Source of the DNA: Adhaeribacter rhizoryzae
GTDB lineage: Bacteria; Bacteroidota; Bacteroidia; Cytophagales; Hymenobacteraceae
DNA length: 64,000 nt
NCBI RefSeq assembly: GCF_008629685.1
Contig: NZ_VWSF01000024.1
Span: 1-64,000 of the forward strand
Reading direction: 5' to 3'
Each line of letters starts with the position of its first letter. Position 1 is the stretch's first letter. A model generated the notes under the pieces. The model was not told where the DNA came from and ran no database searches. It saw nothing but the letters and a program-made list of their open reading frames with translations. The translations under genes and the position numbers were made by a program. Below are positions 17,487 to 27,098 of this stretch, piece after piece.

Positions 17487-19163
17487 ATGAAGAAATCTTA
17501 TATATTGGGTTTAACCCTGATTTCACTTTTAGGCGTTAGCCCGAAATCATTTGCCCAATACCCCACCATTCCGCCGGCTCTGCAAGCTAAAGCCGATGAA
17601 GAATTAAAAGAAGTAGAAAGGTTATCGGACCTGGCCTGGGCCAAAGCCAAACCTATTATTGAAGCCGAAGCTAAAAAAGGGAAACCCTATGTGCCCTGGG
17701 CAGCGAAGCCTTCGGATTTGCCGCAAGCCAAAATTCCGGCTTTCCCGGGAGCTGAAGGCGGCGGGGCTTACTCGTTTGGCGGCCGCGGTGGTAAAGTATT
17801 TGTGGTTACCAGTTTAGCCGATAGTGGCCCCGGAACCTTGCGCGAAGCCTGTGAACAAGGTGGTGCCCGTATAATTGTTTTTAATGTAGCGGGTATAATC
17901 CGGCTGAAGAGCCCCATTATAGTAAGAGCTCCTTACGTTACCATTGCCGGCCAGACGGCTCCCGGCGATGGCGTTTGTGTAGCCGGTGAAACCATTTGGG
18001 TAAATACCCACGATGTGGTAATCCGGCACATGCGTTTCCGGCGCGGCGAAACCGAAGTAACCCGCCGCGACGATGCCATTGGCGGCAATCCTATCGGTAA
18101 TATTATTGTGGATCACGTATCAGCTAGCTGGGGTTTGGACGAAAATATGTCGTGGTACCGGCACATGTACGATCCCGGCGACGGCACCAAAGAACAGAAA
18201 CTGCCCACTGTAAATATTACCATCCAGAATTCCATATTCTCCGAATGCCTCGATACCTATAACCACTCTTTTGGCAGTACCATTGGTGGCCTAAACAGTA
18301 CCTTCATGCGCAATTTATGGGCCGATAATATTTCCCGGAACCCGTCTATTGGCATGTATGGCGACTTTGGTTTTGTTAACAATGTAATATTTAACTGGTG
18401 GAACCGCTCGGCCGATGGAGGTGATCACCGCTCCCTGTTTAACTTCATCAATAATTATTACAAACCCGGCCCGATTACACCCAAAGATAAACCCATTGCT
18501 TACCGCATTCTGAAACCCGAAGCTAACCGGGACAAGAATGCCGTTAAAACTTTCGGAAAAGCTTATGTAAACGGCAATGTGGTAGAAGGCTTCGAGAAAG
18601 TAACAAAAGATAACTGGGCCGGTGGCGTACAGGTAGAAGACAGAGCCGATGCCGGAGAATATTTAAACCAAATAAAGGTAGATAAGCCTTTTCCGATGGC
18701 GCCGGTAAAAACCATGTCGGCTACTGAGGCTTACAGCTATGTGTTGGCCAACGCCGGAGCCACTTTGCCCAAACGCGATCCGGTAGATGCCCGCATTGTA
18801 GAGCAGGTAAGAACCGGTAAAATCAACAACAAAGAAGGCGGAGTTACCGGCGTGGGTAAAGAGTTTGTCAAGCGCCGCTTACCCGAAGATTCCTATAAAT
18901 TGGGTATTATCACGCACATCAGTCAGGTAGGTGGCTACCCCGAATATAAAGGCACCCCTTACAAAGACTCCGACAAAGATGGCATGCCCGATGACTGGGA
19001 AAAGAAATACAACCTGAACCCAAACAACGCGGCTGATGCGGTGGCTGATATGAACGGCGACGGCTACACCAACATCGAGAAATATATCAACGGCCTCGAC
19101 CCTAAAAAGAAAGTAAATTGGCAGGACCCCAAAAACAATACTGACCCGCTAGCCAAGAGATAA
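17487..19163 (+). CDS. secreted pectate lyase, PL1-like, tandem paralogue
   Basis: 558 aa, the same architecture as the preceding gene product: signal peptide ending near PKSFAQ, PL1-type beta-helix (AFPGAEGGGAYSFGGRGGKV; RHMRFRRGE; DDAIGG; VDHVSASWG) and the C-terminal DSDKDGMPDDWEKKY / DMNGDGYTNIEKYI calcium repeats. The two proteins align end to end without obvious gaps. Differences cluster in the loop region around residues 290-330 and in the segment before the calcium repeats (KEGGVTGVGKEF here), which may tune the substrate, for example the methylation or acetylation state of the pectin. CACCAC occurs 19-30 bases upstream of the ATG. The downstream repeat is interrupted by a MITE. Confidence 0.9.
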   Translation: MKKSYILGLTLISLLGVSPKSFAQYPTIPPALQAKADEELKEVERLSDLAWAKAKPIIEAEAKKGKPYVPWAAKPSDLPQAKIPAFPGAEGGGAYSFGGRGGKVFVVTSLADSGPGTLREACEQGGARIIVFNVAGIIRLKSPIIVRAPYVTIAGQTAPGDGVCVAGETIWVNTHDVVIRHMRFRRGETEVTRRDDAIGGNPIGNIIVDHVSASWGLDENMSWYRHMYDPGDGTKEQKLPTVNITIQNSIFSECLDTYNHSFGSTIGGLNSTFMRNLWADNISRNPSIGMYGDFGFVNNVIFNWWNRSADGGDHRSLFNFINNYYKPGPITPKDKPIAYRILKPEANRDKNAVKTFGKAYVNGNVVEGFEKVTKDNWAGGVQVEDRADAGEYLNQIKVDKPFPMAPVKTMSATEAYSYVLANAGATLPKRDPVDARIVEQVRTGKINNKEGGVTGVGKEFVKRRLPEDSYKLGIITHISQVGGYPEYKGTPYKDSDKDGMPDDWEKKYNLNPNNAADAVADMNGDGYTNIEKYINGLDPKKKVNWQDPKNNTDPLAKR

Positions 19164-19189
19164 CTAACCAGCAACAGTCCCCCTTTGGA

Positions 19190-19324
19190 GCTCACCCTAC
19201 CCCATATCTTTTAAAAGGCAGGAGATTAGGCAATTGAGGCACTTTTTGTATAATAAAGCTACTTTTAGAAAGTGCTCCTACTGCATCTAAAATAAGTTTC
19301 TTAAACTTATGGGGTAGGATGAGC
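19190..19324. mobile_element. 135-bp MITE-like element with terminal inverted repeats
   Basis: Terminal inverted repeats GCTCAYCCTACCCCATA (17 bp, one mismatch) at 19190-19206 and 19308-19324, flanked on both sides by TTTGGA (19184-19189 and 19325-19330), a 6-bp target duplication. Removing the element and one TTTGGA restores the same repeat seen intact at 17265-17298. No coding capacity. Inner segments also pair partly (GGCACTTT with AAAGTGCTCC). It is probably mobilised in trans by an unlinked transposase. Confidence 0.75.
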
Positions 19325-19442
19325 TTTGGAGAGGGCAAGAGGAGGATTTCCACCATTAAAGAAATTGGTGTTGACTAAGGAGTAGTCTAATTCAAAAAGT
19401 ATAACGCACCAATCCCGATAACAATAAATAAGCATTAAGCCA

Positions 19443-22400
19443 TTGCATATTTTATTTAAAATATTGCCCAAGTCTAAAAGATATTATTTCCTGACATGTC
19501 TGCTCGTTAGCTTATTAAGCCTGCACTTCCCGGCCTTGGCGCAAAATAGTAAACCTGCAAAACCCGCTTCACCGGTATCCTTGGGCAAAGATGGCCGGTT
19601 GTTTTATAGTCCCGATGCAAAAGGTAACCGCATTCCGGATTTCTCTTACTGCGGTTACGCAGCCAGCGAAGCACCCATTCCGAACGTGCCCATTAAGCTG
19701 GTAGTGCCGTTACAGAAAGGAGATGCTACCCGCCGGATTCAGGCGGCCCTGGATTATGTTGCGGGTTTACCGATGGATAAAAGCGGTTTCCGGGGAGCGG
19801 TGTTGCTGGAAAAAGGAACCTACGAAGTTGCCGGCAGCCTGCATATTAAAACTTCCGGGGTGGTACTGCGCGGGAGCGGCATAGGCGAAGATGGTACGGT
19901 ATTAATAGCCGCCGGCAAAGACCGCCAGACCTTTATTACCCTGCACGGGGTGAACAATAAGCAACTGGGAACACCTATAAAAATTAAAGATTCTTATGTT
20001 CCCGTAAACGCCAACCAAATCCGGATAGAAAACAGCCAAACTTTTAAAGTGGGCGACCACGTCCAGATTCAACGCCCGAGTACCGCAGAGTGGATTAAAG
20101 CTTTGGGCACCGACCATTTTGGCGGCGGCATTACCGCACTTGGTTGGAAACCAGGTCAACGCGATTTATTCTGGGACAGGAAAATAGTGGCCGTAAATGG
20201 CGAAACCCTGACTTTAGATGCGCCGATAACCACGGCTTTAGATGCAAATTACGGTGGGGGCACCGTTACCAAAATGAACTGGCCGGGTAGAATTAGCCGG
20301 GTAGGGGTAGAGAATCTGCGCCTACGTTCGGCTTACGATAAAAATAATCCCAAAGACGAAGACCACCGCTGGATGGCGATTACCCTGGAAAATATTCAGG
20401 ATGCCTGGGTGCGGCAGGTAATATTTGAGCATTTTGCCGGCTCGGCGGTAGCGGTATTTGAATCGGCGAAACGGGTAACCGTAGAAGATTGCAAATCATT
20501 GGCACCGGTTTCCGAAATTGGTGGGCAGCGACGTTATACCTTTTTCACCAATGGGCAGCAAACCCTTTTTCAGCGGAACTACGCTGAACAGGGTTACCAC
20601 GATTTTTCCGTGGGTTTTTGTGCGGCTGGCCCCAACGCTTTTGTGCAGTGCGAATCCGTTTTGCCTTATAACTTTAGCGGGGCTATTGATAGCTGGGCAG
20701 CCGGCGTTTTGTTTGACATTGTAAATGTAGATGGCCACGCTTTGAGTTTTAAAAACCGGGGTCAAGATGGCCAAGGAGCCGGTTGGAGTGCCGCTAACAG
20801 TGTTTTCTGGCAATGCGCCGCTGCTCGCATCGATAATTATTCCCCGCCTACGGCTCAAAACTGGGCATTCGGTACCTGGGCTCAATTTTCCGGCGATGGT
20901 TACTGGGAAGAATCGAACAGCCACATCAAGCCCCGCTCCTTATTTTACGCGCAATTAGCCGACCGGCTTGGCAAAGAGGTAGGTGAGCGGGCACAACTGC
21001 TTCCCATGGAAACTGATGCCTCCAGTAGCCCGCCGGTAGCCGTAGCCATGGCCCTGACGGCCGAGGCCGTAAAGCCAGCGCCCCGCCTGATTGATTGGAT
21101 TGATGGTGCCCCGCAACGCAACCCTATTCCCACGCAGGCCAGCAAAGTAAAAACAGTTGATCAGCTAAAGTTAAAAGCGCCCGTAGCCGAAAAACCGGCG
21201 GCACCAATGCACGTGGAAAATGGTTGGCTGGTGCGCGGCAAAGAAGTACTAACGGGTAAGCGACAGGATGTACCCTGGTGGTCGGGTTCTTCCCGAATTT
21301 ATGCATTAGCAAAAACCAAACCCCACATCACCCGTTTTGTACCGGGCCGCACCGGCCATGGTTTAACCGACGACCTGGAAGAAGTTACAGATAACATGAA
21401 AAAACAGGGACAGGTAGCCCTGGAGCACAATTACGGCCTGTGGTACGAGCGCCGTCGCGACGACCACGAACGCATCCGCCGGATGGACGGAGAAGTGTGG
21501 CCACCTTTTTACGAACTGCCTTTTGCCCGCAGCGGGAAAGAAACCGCCTGGGATGGCTTGAGTAAATACGACCTCAGGAAACCCAATAATTGGTACTGGA
21601 GCCGCTTAAAAACCTTTGCGGATTTAGCGGACCAAAAAGGTTTGCTGCTGGTGCATCAGCAATATTTTCAGCATAATATCATAGAAGCCGGTGCCCATTA
21701 CGCCGATTTCCCGTGGCGACCTGCCAATAATATTAACGAAACCGGTTTCCCGGAGCCCGTACCTTATGCCGGTGACAAACGTATCTTCCTGGCCGAGCAG
21801 TTTTACGATGTAAATCATCCCAAACGCCGGGAATTGCACCGGGCCTACATCCAGCAGTGCCTGAATAATTTCAACGGCAATACCGGGGTGCTGCAATTAA
21901 TCAGTGCAGAATATACGGGTCCTTTGCATTTTGTCCAATTCTGGCTCGATACCATTCGGGAATGGGAAAAAGAAACCGGTAAAAACGCGCTAGTTGGTTT
22001 AAGCACCACCAAAGATGTACAAGATGCCATTCTGACTGACCAGGCCCGGGCAGCGATAGTAGATGTAATTGATATCCGGTACTGGCATTACCGCGAAGAT
22101 GGTACGGCTTATGCCCCAGCGGGTGGGCAGAACCTAGCGCCGCGCCAGCATGCCCGCTTAGTAAAACCGGGTAAATCTTCTTTTGCCCAGGTTTACCGCG
22201 CGGTGTGCGATTACCGCAAAGCCAATCCCGGCAAAGCCGTGATGTACTCCGCCAGCAACTACGATCACGAGGGCTGGGCCGCTTTTTTAGCCGGGGGCTC
22301 TCTGGCCGAGATTCCGGTTGTAGCTCACCCGGGTTTTCTAACGGCTGCTGCCCAGATGCAACCCTTGGATTTACCTAATCACCCTGCCGGGCAATACGCC

Positions 22401-22613
22401 TTGGGCAATAAAAACGGGGAATATATTATTTATCAGGAAAAAGCCGGAAATATTCCGGTTGATCTAAAAACGGCTGGGGGTAAGTTCCGGGTGCGCTGGT
22501 TCGATCCGGCAACTGGACAACTTCAGAAAGAAGAAACTAGCAGCAACGGGAAACTAGCCGAAACAAAAAAACTGCCATCTGGTCCGGTGGTGGTGTGGAT
22601 TTCCCGGAGTTAA
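19443..22613 (+). CDS. two-domain secreted protein: beta-helix plus DUF6298-like TIM-barrel domain
   Basis: 1056 aa; TTG is chosen because the next in-frame Met is beyond the signal peptide (FLTCLLVSLLSLHFPALAQ), and an in-frame stop at 19425 limits extension. Residues ~90-500 have the pattern of pectate-lyase/GH28-like parallel beta-helices: RRIQAALDYVAGLP, GAVLLEKGTYEVAG, GVVLRGSG, VRQVIFEHFAGSAV. After a Pro/Lys linker, residues ~600-970 form a second domain resembling DUF6298, with GLWYERRRDDHERIRRMDGE, a WYWSRLKTFADLADQKGLL barrel strand and LQLISAEYTGP, where the Glu sits like a glycosidase acid/base. A C-terminal beta-sandwich closes the protein. Likely a pectin-active enzyme with two activities; neither is proved. 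Confidence 0.7.
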   Translation: MHILFKILPKSKRYYFLTCLLVSLLSLHFPALAQNSKPAKPASPVSLGKDGRLFYSPDAKGNRIPDFSYCGYAASEAPIPNVPIKLVVPLQKGDATRRIQAALDYVAGLPMDKSGFRGAVLLEKGTYEVAGSLHIKTSGVVLRGSGIGEDGTVLIAAGKDRQTFITLHGVNNKQLGTPIKIKDSYVPVNANQIRIENSQTFKVGDHVQIQRPSTAEWIKALGTDHFGGGITALGWKPGQRDLFWDRKIVAVNGETLTLDAPITTALDANYGGGTVTKMNWPGRISRVGVENLRLRSAYDKNNPKDEDHRWMAITLENIQDAWVRQVIFEHFAGSAVAVFESAKRVTVEDCKSLAPVSEIGGQRRYTFFTNGQQTLFQRNYAEQGYHDFSVGFCAAGPNAFVQCESVLPYNFSGAIDSWAAGVLFDIVNVDGHALSFKNRGQDGQGAGWSAANSVFWQCAAARIDNYSPPTAQNWAFGTWAQFSGDGYWEESNSHIKPRSLFYAQLADRLGKEVGERAQLLPMETDASSSPPVAVAMALTAEAVKPAPRLIDWIDGAPQRNPIPTQASKVKTVDQLKLKAPVAEKPAAPMHVENGWLVRGKEVLTGKRQDVPWWSGSSRIYALAKTKPHITRFVPGRTGHGLTDDLEEVTDNMKKQGQVALEHNYGLWYERRRDDHERIRRMDGEVWPPFYELPFARSGKETAWDGLSKYDLRKPNNWYWSRLKTFADLADQKGLLLVHQQYFQHNIIEAGAHYADFPWRPANNINETGFPEPVPYAGDKRIFLAEQFYDVNHPKRRELHRAYIQQCLNNFNGNTGVLQLISAEYTGPLHFVQFWLDTIREWEKETGKNALVGLSTTKDVQDAILTDQARAAIVDVIDIRYWHYREDGTAYAPAGGQNLAPRQHARLVKPGKSSFAQVYRAVCDYRKANPGKAVMYSASNYDHEGWAAFLAGGSLAEIPVVAHPGFLTAAAQMQPLDLPNHPAGQYALGNKNGEYIIYQEKAGNIPVDLKTAGGKFRVRWFDPATGQLQKEETSSNGKLAETKKLPSGPVVVWISRS

Positions 22614-22630
22614 GGCATACGCAATTATTT

Positions 22631-24052
22631 ATGTGGTTTAAGACTAAAAGAATTTTGTTTGTTTGTTTGATTTGGGTGGTAAACTTATTAGTTGCAGCCT
22701 GTGCCGCGCACAGGTTGCCTAATAAGTCTTCAATCCTACCGAAACTGCGCATTTCCGAAAACAACCGTTATTTCATGACCGAAAAAGGCGAGCCCTTTTT
22801 CTGGTTAGGCGACACGGGCTGGCTGCTACCTGCCAAACTGAACCGGGAAGAAGCGGAAAAATACCTCGAAAACCGCCGGCAAAAAGGTTTTAATGTAATT
22901 CAGATTAGCGTGCTGCACGGCATTGGTGCCGTAAATAGCTACGGCGACAGTGCTTTGATTGCCAGAAATCCCGCTAGGCCAAAAGTAACCGAAGGCAATA
23001 ATTTTGCCGACCCAAAGCAATATGATTATTGGGATCACCTGGACTATATCGTAGATAAAGCCGCCGAAAAGAACCTTTATCTGGGCCTGGTATTAATGTG
23101 GGGCAACAATGTAAAAAGTAAGCAGGTTACCCCGGACCGCGCGGCGCAATACGCTACTTTTCTGACGGAGCGGTATAAAGACCGGAACAATATTATCTGG
23201 TTAAATGGCGGCGATATCCGGGGCAGTGATTCGGTGCGGGTGTGGCAAAATATTGGAAAAGTCCTGCAAAAAACGGTGCCGGATCATTTGGTTACTTTCC
23301 ATCCGCGTGGCCGTACTTCTTCTACGGCTTGGTTTCACCAGGAGCCCTGGTTAGATTTTAACATGTTCCAATCCGGCCACCGCCGCTACGACCAGGACAC
23401 CTCAGCCACCGACCTGCAGTACGGCGAAGACAATTGGAAATATGTGCAGGTAGATTACCAAAAATCGCCTACCAAGCCAACTTTAGACGGCGAGCCTTCC
23501 TACGAGAAAATAGTACACGGCCTGCACGATTTTACCCAGCCTGTCTGGACCGACAGCGATGTGCGCCGCTATGGTTACTGGTCGGTGTTTGCCGGTGGTG
23601 CCGGGTATACCTACGGCCACAATGCGGTAATGCAAATGTTTAAACCCGGCGAAAAGAAGGGCGCTTTTGGTGTAAAAGATTATTGGTTTAACGGCATTGA
23701 TGATCCGGGGGCTGGCCAAATGGTGCACCTGAAAAAACTAATGCTCTCACGATCTTACTTCGAACGCGTACCGGATCAAACCTTGATTGCCGGTGAGACA
23801 GGCGAAAAATATAATTATGTATTAAGTACCCGCGGGCAGGATTATGCTTTTCTGTATACCTATACGGGCCGTTCTTTTAAAGTTAATATGGGAAAAATTA
23901 GCGGCAAGCAAGTTGCAGCTTCCTGGTACAGCCCGCGCGACGGCAAGTTTACCGCCATTGGCACTTTCCCGAACACGGGCGTGCAGGAGTTTAACCCTCC
24001 CGGCGAACCGCAGAACGGCAACGATTGGGTACTGGTTTTAGATAAAAAATAA
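22631..24052 (+). CDS. DUF4038/GH140-type glycoside hydrolase lipoprotein, apiosidase-like
   Basis: 473 aa from the ATG at 22631; an upstream ATG at 22595 would overlap the previous gene and spoil the lipoprotein signal, so it is rejected. The lipobox is LLVAAC (Cys24). The DUF4038 barrel is clear: PFFWLGDTGWLLPAKL, then LENRRQKGFNVIQI. Candidate catalytic residues are Asp195 in WLNGGDIRGS and Glu288 in LDGEPSYE, in the positions expected for the acid/base Asp and nucleophile Glu of GH140. The C-terminal ~90 residues match the 'putative collagen-binding' beta domain that usually follows DUF4038. GH140 releases D-apiose from rhamnogalacturonan II; other DUF4038 proteins have unknown substrates. 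The stop shares the A of the next gene's ATG (TAATG), implying translational coupling. Confidence 0.8.
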   Translation: MWFKTKRILFVCLIWVVNLLVAACAAHRLPNKSSILPKLRISENNRYFMTEKGEPFFWLGDTGWLLPAKLNREEAEKYLENRRQKGFNVIQISVLHGIGAVNSYGDSALIARNPARPKVTEGNNFADPKQYDYWDHLDYIVDKAAEKNLYLGLVLMWGNNVKSKQVTPDRAAQYATFLTERYKDRNNIIWLNGGDIRGSDSVRVWQNIGKVLQKTVPDHLVTFHPRGRTSSTAWFHQEPWLDFNMFQSGHRRYDQDTSATDLQYGEDNWKYVQVDYQKSPTKPTLDGEPSYEKIVHGLHDFTQPVWTDSDVRRYGYWSVFAGGAGYTYGHNAVMQMFKPGEKKGAFGVKDYWFNGIDDPGAGQMVHLKKLMLSRSYFERVPDQTLIAGETGEKYNYVLSTRGQDYAFLYTYTGRSFKVNMGKISGKQVAASWYSPRDGKFTAIGTFPNTGVQEFNPPGEPQNGNDWVLVLDKK

Positions 24053-24972
24053 TGCTCCGTAAATTGTTCCCTGTTCTCTGCTTATTAATATTTACCGCTT
24101 GCGGCAGCAAAGAAGTTTACCTGTTTTCTTCTTTCCATGAGCCGGCCAATGAAGGCCTGCGTCTGCTGTACAGCTACGATGGCTACAAATGGACCGACCT
24201 GAACAAAACCTTTCTGAAACCAGAAGCCGGCTCCAGTAAACTCATGCGCGACCCATCGGTGGTGAAAGGTCCGGATGGTACTTTTCACCTGGTCTGGACT
24301 ACCGGGTGGCGCGGCGATCAGGGTTTTGGCTACGCCAGCTCCAAAGATTTAATTCATTGGTCGGAGCAGAAATTTATTCCGGTAATGCAGCACGAGCCTA
24401 CCACCGTAAATGTATGGGCACCCGAATTATTTTACGACGAGGACCAAAAACTTTTTGTGATTATCTGGGCTTCTACTATTCCGGGGCGTTTTCCGCGGGG
24501 CATCGAAGAAGAAAATAATAACCACCGGATGTACTACACCACCACGCCCGATTTTAAAACTTTTTCCGAAACCCGTCTATTCCTGGACCCAGGTTTTAGT
24601 GTAATCGATGCCGTTATTGTAAAGCAAAATAAAGGTAAATATGCGCTGGTACTGAAAGATAATACCCGCCCCAACCGCAACCTCAAAATGGCTTTTGGTC
24701 CATCAGCTTTAGGCCCCTACACCGGCGTGATCGAACCCTTTACAGGTAATTTTATCGAAGGCCCCACGGTGGTAAAAATTAAAGACCAGTGGCTGATTTA
24801 TTTTGATGTGTACCAGGAAAAAATCTATGGGGCCATGCGGACGAAAGACTTCAAAACCTTTACCGATATCACCAAAGAGGTTAATGTACCGAAAGGTCAC
24901 AAACACGGCACCATCTTTAAAGCCACCAAAAAGCAACTGCAAAATTTGCAGAAGGCTGCTGCTACCCGGTAA
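24052..24972 (+). CDS. GH43-like five-bladed propeller lipoprotein
   Basis: 306 aa. The lipoprotein signal ends LLIFTAC (Cys17). The three acidic residues of clan GH-F are in place: Asp67 (MRDPSVV, base), Asp186 (SVIDAVIV, pKa modulator) and Glu236 (FIEGPTVV, acid). WAPELFYD and GYASSKDLIHW are further GH43 hallmarks. At 306 aa it is a catalytic domain alone. The family removes arabinose, xylose or galactose side chains; the substrate here is unknown. It is translationally coupled to the apiosidase-like gene, so the two probably act on the same side chain at the cell surface or in the periplasm. Confidence 0.8.
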   Translation: MLRKLFPVLCLLIFTACGSKEVYLFSSFHEPANEGLRLLYSYDGYKWTDLNKTFLKPEAGSSKLMRDPSVVKGPDGTFHLVWTTGWRGDQGFGYASSKDLIHWSEQKFIPVMQHEPTTVNVWAPELFYDEDQKLFVIIWASTIPGRFPRGIEEENNNHRMYYTTTPDFKTFSETRLFLDPGFSVIDAVIVKQNKGKYALVLKDNTRPNRNLKMAFGPSALGPYTGVIEPFTGNFIEGPTVVKIKDQWLIYFDVYQEKIYGAMRTKDFKTFTDITKEVNVPKGHKHGTIFKATKKQLQNLQKAAATR

Positions 24973-25020
24973 ATAAACAGGCCAGAAGTAAATTGTACCA
25001 GTTTTATTTTGATTATTTCA

Positions 25021-25046
25021 TATATAAATATTATATTTATAAGTGA
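25021..25046. promoter_or_regulatory. AT-rich near-palindrome upstream of propeller gene
   Basis: TATATAAATATTATATTT followed by ATAAGTGA. Almost the same sequence occurs at 62051-62078 before the GH127 gene, and looser versions at 34443-34469, 47543-47564 and 3077-3099. It may be an operator or an extended promoter element shared by genes of the region. Confidence 0.4.
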
Positions 25047-25161
25047 GAAAATATTGAATAAATATTTTTCTTTATCAGATTAAATTTCATCCTTTTCAGA
25101 AAGGGCTTGTATAGGAAACAGGATGGTAAAAGGCAGTTTTTTAGGGTATTGATAGAAGCTA

Positions 25162-27030
25162 ATGATGCATATTTTTAAAAAGATTTCGGTAGTTGCTTTT
25201 TTAGGATTGGGTTTAATAACTGTACAAGCCCAAGATACCGTGCGGTATACCGGCCAAACCTTATCTAACGTAGATTATCACCACGGGCAGCTCAGTCCGG
25301 CGGTTGGGGTGCATAATATTCAGGTATTTCGGGCCAACCGCGAGCATCCGGAACTGGCCGGTGGCCTGAACTGGACGTACAATCACGCGCCCATGCTGGC
25401 TTACTGGAATAATACGTTTTACCTGGAGTTTTTGAGTAACCCGGTAGGCGAGCACGTGCCACCCGGACAAACCTTATTGCTGACTTCCAAAGATGGTTAT
25501 AGCTGGTCTAAACCCACGGTAATATTTCCGCCTTACCGCATTCCTGATGGCTGGAAAAAAGAAGGCTATCCCGGCGTTGCCAAAGACCTGGATGCGGTGA
25601 TGCACCAGCGTATGGGCTTTTTTGTATCGAAGAAAAACCGCTTGCTGGCCCTGGCTTACTACGGCATTGCCATGGATGCTAAAGACGACCCAAACGACGG
25701 GAAAGGCATTGGCCGGGTAGTTCGCGAAATATTACCCAACGGCAAATATGGACCCATTTATTTTATCCGCTACAACAGCACCTGGGACCAGAAAAAATCA
25801 AGCTATCCGTTTTACACCACCAGCAAAGACAAAGGCTTTGTAGCCGCGTGCAACGAATTATTGGCCAATCCGCTCATGATGCAGCAGTGGGTAGAAGAAG
25901 CCGACCGCAACGATCCGCTGGTTCCGTTTAAAAGAGAAATAAAAGCCTTTAATTATTACCATTTGCCGGATGGCCGGGTAGTAGGTTTGTGGAAACACGC
26001 CTTAACCTCCATCAGCAAAGACGGTGGTAAATCCTGGCAATATAATCCCATCCGGGCACCGCATTTTGTAAATAGCAATGCTAAAATCTGGGGGCAAAAA
26101 ACATCTGATGGCCGGTACGCTACCGTTTACAATCCTTCGGAATTTCGCTGGCCTTTAGCCATTTCTACCAGCGCCAACGGTCTGGATTATACTAATTTAT
26201 TATTGGTAAACGGCGAAATTACCCGGATGCGGTACGGTGGCAATTATAAATCGTATGGTCCGCAATACGTGCGCGGCATTGTAGAAGGTAACGGCACGCC
26301 GCCGGATGGCAACATGTGGGTAACCTACAGCATGAACAAAGAAGATATGTGGGTGTCGTCGATTCCGGTGCCGGTAAAAGAAAAAGCCGACGGCCCCGCC
26401 AACGAAGTATTTAACTTAATGCCGAACGGAAAAGAGTTAAAAGAATGGAATATTTACAGCGCCTTGTGGGCGCCGGTGCAGGTAGAAAAAGCAGCGGATG
26501 GCACCAAAGCCCTGGCCCTGAAAGACTGGGACCCGTTTGAATACGCCAAAGCCGAACGCGTGATTCCGGCTGCTAAAAAAGTAACCGCTGAATTCTCCAT
26601 TACCCCGGCTCAGAACGACAAAGGCCAACTAAATATTGAGTTTCAGGATGGCAAAGGCAATGCCGCAGTCCGGATGATTTTTGATGCAGACGGCAGCCTG
26701 AAAACCAAAGCCGGTTACCGCAATTCAAATCTTATTCAATACGAAGCAGGCAAACAATACGATATAAAGGTAGACTTAAACGTAGATACGCGCTCGTACG
26801 TGGTAACGGTAAACGGCAAAACCATTGGCGCCCGTATCTTTTTTGCCCCGGTTCCTTCCATCGAGCGGGTCGTTTTTCGTACCGGCGAGGTACGCCGTTT
26901 CCCGGATGTCGACACCCCCACCGACCAGAATTACGATTTACCTAAAGCCGGCGAAAAAGACCAACTCGCTGCTTTTTACATCAAATCTTTAAAAACCAGT
27001 GGCGCCCCTCTGGAAACTACTTCCCGTTAG
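25162..27030 (+). CDS. secreted sialidase-fold beta-propeller protein with C-terminal jelly-roll domain
   Basis: 622 aa, with a signal peptide ending near LITVQAQ. Residues ~25-410 look like a six-bladed propeller of the kind often labelled exo-alpha-sialidase in Bacteroidota: LNWTYNHAPMLAYWNNTFYL, LTSKDGYSWSKP (Asp-box-like), ISKDGGKSWQY (Asp box) and GGNYKSYGPQYVRG. Residues ~415-615 form a laminin-G/concanavalin-type domain (KVTAEFSITPAQNDKGQLNI; VVTVNGKTIGAR). The GH33 arginine triad is not obvious, so true sialidase activity is doubtful. Position in a pectin PUL suggests a lyase or hydrolase for a pectin side chain. The gene has its own AT-rich upstream region. Confidence 0.65.
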   Translation: MMHIFKKISVVAFLGLGLITVQAQDTVRYTGQTLSNVDYHHGQLSPAVGVHNIQVFRANREHPELAGGLNWTYNHAPMLAYWNNTFYLEFLSNPVGEHVPPGQTLLLTSKDGYSWSKPTVIFPPYRIPDGWKKEGYPGVAKDLDAVMHQRMGFFVSKKNRLLALAYYGIAMDAKDDPNDGKGIGRVVREILPNGKYGPIYFIRYNSTWDQKKSSYPFYTTSKDKGFVAACNELLANPLMMQQWVEEADRNDPLVPFKREIKAFNYYHLPDGRVVGLWKHALTSISKDGGKSWQYNPIRAPHFVNSNAKIWGQKTSDGRYATVYNPSEFRWPLAISTSANGLDYTNLLLVNGEITRMRYGGNYKSYGPQYVRGIVEGNGTPPDGNMWVTYSMNKEDMWVSSIPVPVKEKADGPANEVFNLMPNGKELKEWNIYSALWAPVQVEKAADGTKALALKDWDPFEYAKAERVIPAAKKVTAEFSITPAQNDKGQLNIEFQDGKGNAAVRMIFDADGSLKTKAGYRNSNLIQYEAGKQYDIKVDLNVDTRSYVVTVNGKTIGARIFFAPVPSIERVVFRTGEVRRFPDVDTPTDQNYDLPKAGEKDQLAAFYIKSLKTSGAPLETTSR

Positions 27031-27098
27031 AATTTGCTCATACTATATAGAGTGGTGAGTAGAATTTAGGCTTTGCTTTAGGAATTAAAAAAAGGTAA

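Noticed and set aside
22595-22630. Upstream ATG for the apiosidase-like gene
   Set aside because: It would overlap the preceding gene and put 12 polar residues before a good lipoprotein signal; the ATG at 22631 is better.
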